NCBI GenBank assembly: GCA_035772735.1
Contig: JASDFA010000016.1
Location: 141,186,501-141,250,500 of the forward strand
Reading direction: 5' to 3'
From: Datura wrightii
Lineage: Eukaryota; Streptophyta; Magnoliopsida; Solanales; Solanaceae
DNA length: 64,000 nucleotides
Positions 59,201-64,000 of this stretch are shown one piece after another (within the stretch, counting starts at the first letter, position 1; the number at the start of each line of letters is the position of its first letter). The position numbers and the translations under genes are program-made. A model generated the notes under the pieces. That model did no database searches, was not told the origin of the DNA, and saw only the letters and a list, made by a program, of their open reading frames with translations.

Positions 59201-60627
59201 TGATCTTGGGCAGATTTATATGCCCAAGTGATACTCAAACGTATCATTTTCGTCTTGTTTATTTTGCAATGTGTATACATTTTCATGTAATTGGTAATAA
59301 AATGTGAATTTATACTAACCAACATGATTAGCATTGTTTTGTAGGTAAAACATGATTTTGAGGAGCTAAAATGCATGTTGGAACAATATCGGAGTTGGAC
59401 TTGGATGCGAGCACGAAAAAGACATTGGACTGCACAATGCAAAGGAGCTCCGCGATGGAGCCGTGCCACACTACCATCGCGGAGGCACACTGCATGGAGG
59501 ATGATTTAATTTGGCAATTTCCATTGAAGCCTCGCGATAGCTCCGTGGCACGGAGGCAAGCCTCCGCGTTGCATGCCGTGCCACGTTGAGGCTATATTCC
59601 CGGACCCTATATTTCCAGTGAGGGTCCGCGTCCACGCCGTGTCACGGAGGCAGTGCTCCGCGGTGGCCTCCGTGACACGTTGCTTGTTATTCCGGGAAAA
59701 ATTCCCAATAGTATAAATAGAACACTTGGGCTTATTTTTAATTAATTCAGACTTGGTGGAGCAAGGACGTGGGTTACAGGCAGTTGAGGGACGAAAAAGA
59801 TCAGGGTTTTTCTCTCTTCCTTTCTTCTTTCAATCAATTGTTTGTATGATTAACACTTGTTTTAGGATGATTAATCCACAAATGAGTGGCTAATTCTCTT
59901 CCTTGCTGAGGTTGTGAACAATGGTGATGAATTTTGATTATTAAATTATATGGTTTTTCATCTTCTTCTTCTATGTTGTTCTATTAATTCTTTGTTCTAC
60001 TGCATTGGTGTGTGGCCGACATTAATGTACATCTAAAAAGTCCGATTTCACTCAAGAGAGCAAGAAATTGGAATGTTGTGAATTAATAGGGTATTGTTCT
60101 TAACTTGATTTGGGAAAATTGGGTTTTGATGTGCTTTCCTGATAGAAATATACTTGAAAGCCGTATTAGTCAATTTAGGAACCGGAATTGTATTGCTAGG
60201 TCATAAATTGCATTTGATCAGAGAAATGTAGACGGATGGTTTATGATTCTTAAGTGAGATTAAATACGAGAGTTTTAATCTCTAGGCTAATGTTCTTGGC
60301 TAGCAACAGGAAGAGAAGAATAACCAAATTGTGATTATAATCAAGTTCATTACTTGTTCTTAACCTTGGCATGCTCATATCCATAGTTTAAATTCAAAGT
60401 AGATATTTGTTAATAATTTTAGTATATAATTTATAAACAAAATTATTTAACTCTTGGTTACGTTGTTGTTAGCATATATAGAAGTAAGATAGAGTATAGT
60501 ATACTTGAGCAATTTTACTTATCCAGAATCTCCTTGGATCGATACTTGGCTTACTTAGCCACTTTATTACTTGTTTGACCACGTGCACTTGCGTGTCGGT
60601 TTATACCCTATACCAAACACCCGAACA
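59201..60627 (+). repeat. Element B shared LTR
   Basis: 1427 bp, TGATCTTGGG...CCCGAACA. 42-bp modules at 59544-59585 and 59638-59679, 94 bp apart; TATA box at 59712-59719. A PPT on its left and a PBS on its right mean it serves both internal regions. Confidence 0.9.
59712..59719 (+). promoter_or_regulatory. TATA box of element B LTR
   Basis: TATAAATA, about 32 bp after module 59638-59679. Transcription would start a little downstream, before the GTGGGTTACAGGCAG stretch shared by all copies. Confidence 0.7.
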
Positions 60628-60633
60628 AGTTTT

Positions 60634-60650
60634 TGGCGTCGTTGCCGGGG
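60634..60650 (+). promoter_or_regulatory. Primer-binding site with one mismatch (element B)
   Basis: TGGCGTCGTTGCCGGGG differs from the tRNA-Asp complement by one C-to-T change at base 6. Confidence 0.88.
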
Positions 60651-60775
60651 AGACTAGGCAATTGGTGAAATTGTGTTAAGTGTAAATTTACTGTATTTTT
60701 GTTTTATTTTCTTAAGTGTTGACAACTTGGTCTTAGCCTGTATTTTGCAGACTTGATTTCTGTGAACACTGGCAA

Positions 60776-63160
60776 AGGACAAAGAGCTGGTGGAATCTTA
60801 TATAGCGCCTGAACGTGAATTTCATAGTAAACGCAGAGAAGCTCTACAAAAGAAGCTGCAGTTGCTCAGACAGTCTATTATGGAGCAACAAAATCCACCG
60901 GTTGTGAGGGCAGTGTTAGTGCCCGACGAAGTAGCAGCAAGGCCAGTTTGCGAGGTGGCAATCCCATATGCCAACAATGTACATTCAAGTATCCACAAAC
61001 CAGAGCCTGGAGGGAGAATTGAATTAAAGCAGACATGGTGCAACTATTGCACACAAGCGGGCAATTTACCGGTCTCCCTCATGAAGACCCACAACAACAT
61101 CTGCAGAATTTTTTGGAGATAAGTGACACTTATATACCCGCTGGAGTGTCACCTGATTATGTTCGGCTCACACTATTTTCGTTTTCCTTACTTGGTGAAG
61201 CCAAGAGGTGGTTAAAAGCTGAACCACCAAATTCTATATCAACGTGGGATGATCTTGCACGAAAGTTTTTGATAAGATTTTTTCCCTCTGGTAAAACAGC
61301 CAGACTTAGAAGTCAAATTCTAAGTTTCAAACAGAGGGAGGGAGAAAATTTATATCAAGCCTGGGAGAGATTTAAATCCATGTTGCTGGACTGTCCTCAC
61401 CATCATCAGTCCAATGAGGTGTTGGTGCACACATTTATTGAGGGTTTGGAACCCCATACCAAAATTTTGCTAGATTCAGCAGCTGGATGGCAAGCGCTGG
61501 AAAAGACTTATGAGGAGCTGTACACTTTGCTCAACCGGATTTCACAGGGCAATCCAGAATGGAATGCTGATTCATCTCGAGGTGGAGCAAGGAAAGCAGC
61601 AGGAGTGCTTGAAGTGGATGGATTTATAGCTATCGCTGCACAGATAGTTGCCTTGCAGAATCAATTGAACAACCACTTCAGCAATATGAACTTGAACCAG
61701 CCTTCAACTTCAGTCAATGCGGTCCAGCAAATGTGGTGTGAAGTGTGTGGAAGCAGTGAGCACTCAGCTGAGTGCTGTGGAGCAAACCCAGATTTTGTTA
61801 ACTTTGTGGGCAATGCACAAAGAAATTAGCAGCAGTTTGGTAGCGGCTACAACTCAAATTGGAGGAACCATCCAAATTTTTCGTGGGGTAGCAACAACCA
61901 ACAAGGCCAAAGTTCGGGTCAGGGTATGCACAGGAATCAAGGAGGGCAACAGAACTACCAATCTAAATTCAGAAATCACAATGCCCCTCCTCCACCACCA
62001 TCACCTACCATTGAGGAGATGTTCAAGACCATGATCGCTAATCAGGCGCAATTGCAGGCTAACTATGTTAAATTGGCAGCCGAAGTGAAAAACAATCAAT
62101 TAGCAACCAAGGCTCTTGAGTATCAATTTGGGCAATTTGCTAGTGCCCAAAACACAAGGCCTAGAGGAGGACTGCCTAGCGACACGGATCCTAATCCGAA
62201 GCAGGTAAACGCAGTGACCACATGGAGTGGTTTGCAGCTAAAGGAGGTGGAACCAGAGAGACCACCTCAAAAGTCAGGAGCAGCAGATGTTGAGGAAGAA
62301 CAAAGTTCGGATAGGGGGAAGACCAAAGAAGCAGAATCAGAAAGACCTCCACCCCCGCTCCCTCAACGACTCAAGAAACACAAGGAGGAGGCGTGTTTCA
62401 AGAAATTTATGGAGGTGCTTAAACAGGTACATGTTAATTTACCTCTTGTTGATGTCTTGCAGGGAGTGCCAAAATATGCCAAATATATTAAAGACATCGT
62501 GGCCAACAAAAGTCTTCTGACTGAGTATGCCACGGTAGCTTTGACGGAGGAATGCACTTCCCGGATCTAGAATAGACTGCCTACGAAGCTAAAAGACCCT
62601 GGAAGTTTTACTATCCAGCTTACTATTGGGCAGAGTATCTGAGCTTGTGGATTGTGTGACTTGGGGGCGAGCATAAATCTGATGCCATCTTCGGTATTCA
62701 GAAAGTTAGGTTAGGGAGTCCTAGACCTACAACCGTAATCTTGCAGTTAGCAGACAGATCCTTAGCTAGGCCAGATGGCATTGTTGAGGATGTGCTTGTG
62801 CAAGTGGGATCCCTCATTTTTCCGGTTGATTTTATTGTTCTGGATTTTGAACCAGACGCTGAAGTCCCATTTATTTTGGGACGACCCTTCTTGGCAACCG
62901 GGAAAGCATTAATCGACGTGGCTGCGGGTCAACTTACAATGCGAGCACATGACAAGGTAGAGGTGTTCGATGTGTACAAAGCACCCAAGCTCCCGATGGT
63001 AAATGAAGAACTCTCGGTGATCAATGTAATTGATCATGGGAATGCTAAACAAATGAATGATTCCCGAGAGTTGATAGGAAGACCACCAGATAAGGGTGAG
63101 CACTACTGGGGGGAGGACAATGATCGTGAAAAATCGTCCATCACCCTAGCGGATAATTGA
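60776..63160 (+). pseudogene. Element B gag-protease, disrupted
   Basis: Same protein as 23715-21409. Gag core: PPNSISTWDDLARKF and CPHHHQSNEVLVHTF. Knuckle CEVCGSSEHSAECC. Linker with Pro runs. Protease with GLCDLGASINLMPSSVF and FILGRPFLAT. Damage: one-base frameshift near 61035, TAG at about 61828, TAG at about 62568 where element 3 has CAG, TGA near 62641, and a one-base loss near 62713. No ATG opens the frame; TTTTGCAG lies at about 60743-60750. Confidence 0.88.
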
Positions 63161-63200
63161 GCATAAAGGACGTCGAGCCGCGAAGGTAAACCAGGCGCTG

Positions 63201-63218
63201 CACGGGAGGCAACCCGTG
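63201..63218 (+). other. AGGCAA-loop hairpin (element B)
   Basis: CACGGG-AGGCAA-CCCGTG, 41 bp after the protease stop, identical to the element 3 copy. Confidence 0.65.
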
Positions 63219-63329
63219 AAAAATATTTTTTTTCTTTTATTCTGTAAAGTGTAAATAGTTTTATTTTAATTTTTCTTTTTCTTGATTTAGTACAAATTTT
63301 TCGTTTTAGTTAGTATTTTTCATTTTAAT

Positions 63330-64000
63330 TAGGGAAATCTATTAATCTAACCAATTTTGTTTAGTAAGGTGATTTTCAGGTCAAACGGAGAAAAATATGC
63401 ACGGAATCGGGAAGGAAAAGGCAAGGTATGAAAAAATGAATAAAATGAAGAGACAGTGAGCTGGGGCGATGGCTCCGTGTCACGGAGGAGGGGCTCCGCG
63501 TTACCCTCCGTGACACGTTGAGGTTAAATCTGAATTTTTTAAAAAATTCCAGAGGACCATCGCGATGGCTCCGTGTCATGGAGGAGGGGCTCCGTGTTAC
63601 CCTCCGTGACACCTTGCCCTATATTTTGTGACGGGTCACACCGGGTTGCCGGGTGACCCGCGTGTTTTCCTTCATTTTAAACCCCGATTTTAGGCCCCTT
63701 TTCCTCATTTTCTCTCTTTTCCGCGACCAAACACCCAAATTTCCAACCCAAACCAACGTGCCACGGTATTAAGCAAAGAAATTACCGAGTTTCTTTGATT
63801 ATTCAACTTAAAGGTATGTTTTCCTCTTCTCTCACAAGTTTTTGTCAATTTTAGTCGAATTTGAGCATGGGAGGTGAGATATATCACCCTAAGTCGAAAT
63901 TTAGCATGAAATTGAGTTATTCTTTGATTGATAAATGTTCGAGATGTTGTAATACGCGTTTGAACTTGTCGATTGCATGAATGATTCGAATTTGATTGTG
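63330..64000 (+). promoter_or_regulatory. Internal promoter-like block (element B)
   Basis: 42-bp modules at 63476-63517 and 63572-63613, 96 bp apart; GGGTCAC/GGGTGACCC repeat near 63633-63660; AAAG|GTATGT donor-like site at 63811-63818. It corresponds to 21130-20640 of element 3. The window ends inside the presumed leader intron. Confidence 0.5.

Larger units (their letters stand above)
56390..64000 (+). mobile_element. Element B: tandem, pol-less Athila-like element (element 3 family)
   Basis: Order is a truncated LTR (56390-57356), the 3' noncoding region joined directly to it, PPT, a full LTR (59201-60627), PBS, gag-protease (60776-63160), AGGCAA-loop hairpin, and the internal promoter-like block, then off the window edge. 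It mirrors the arrangement at 25999-18700 in reverse orientation. The second ORF, if present, lies beyond the window. Confidence 0.88.

Noticed and set aside
1..64000. Host protein-coding gene
   Set aside because: Every domain recognised belongs to LTR retrotransposons; remaining gaps are AT-rich or LTR-like with no conserved coding signal.

Overview
The window is nuclear DNA of a flowering plant, built almost wholly from nested LTR retrotransposons. I found no host gene, rRNA, tRNA gene or CRISPR array. The plant origin rests on Ty3/gypsy lineages found only in plants (Athila-like gag-protease, Del/Tekay-like chromoviruses, a TAT-like pol fragment) and on primer-binding sites matching plant tRNA-Asp. 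The mix suggests a eudicot, perhaps Solanaceae; that last step is a guess. Dense nesting, decayed coding regions and solo LTRs suggest heterochromatin.

Layout. 1-5374: element A (minus), Athila-like gag-protease and 5' LTR, cut by the window edge. 5375-9468: decayed Del/Tekay-like element G1 (minus). 9469-25266: element 3 (minus), with two LTRs, gag-protease and a second ORF resembling the 'putative plant transposon protein' family, but no pol. Nested in it at 11176-17142 is the youngest-looking element, element 2 (minus), with an exact 5-bp target duplication and one intact 315-aa ORF. 25267-25999: start of a tandem second copy of element 3. 26000-31392: LTR fragments plus element C (plus), which carries a decayed relative of the element 2 ORF. 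31393-39847: element D (minus), a nearly full-length but inactivated Del/Tekay-like element. 39848-47946: solo LTRs, unclassified AT-rich repeats and a TAT-like RT/RNase H fragment. 47947-52755: element F (plus), an LTR and decayed Athila-like gag, split by a solo LTR. 52756-56045: element E (minus), LTR and integrase remains. 56052-64000: an LTR fragment, then element B (plus), the same family as element 3 and again in a tandem arrangement.

Elements A, 2, 3 and B form one pol-less family that must borrow reverse transcriptase and integrase. They share a tRNA-Asp primer site and a TATAAATA promoter next to fixed-length 42-bp inverted-repeat modules. Element 3 carries a second copy of this promoter-like block inside the element, ahead of its second ORF, together with a possible leader intron.

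The main finding is structural. An AGGA-loop hairpin (TCCT on the opposite strand) sits a few bases upstream of the polypurine tract in three unrelated LTR groups, each with different paired stem sequences. It is repeated inside the elements next to polypurine-tract-like motifs. A second hairpin (six-base stem, AGGCAA loop) follows the coding region in five elements, with two compensating stem versions. I have not searched the literature or any database, so novelty is unverified.
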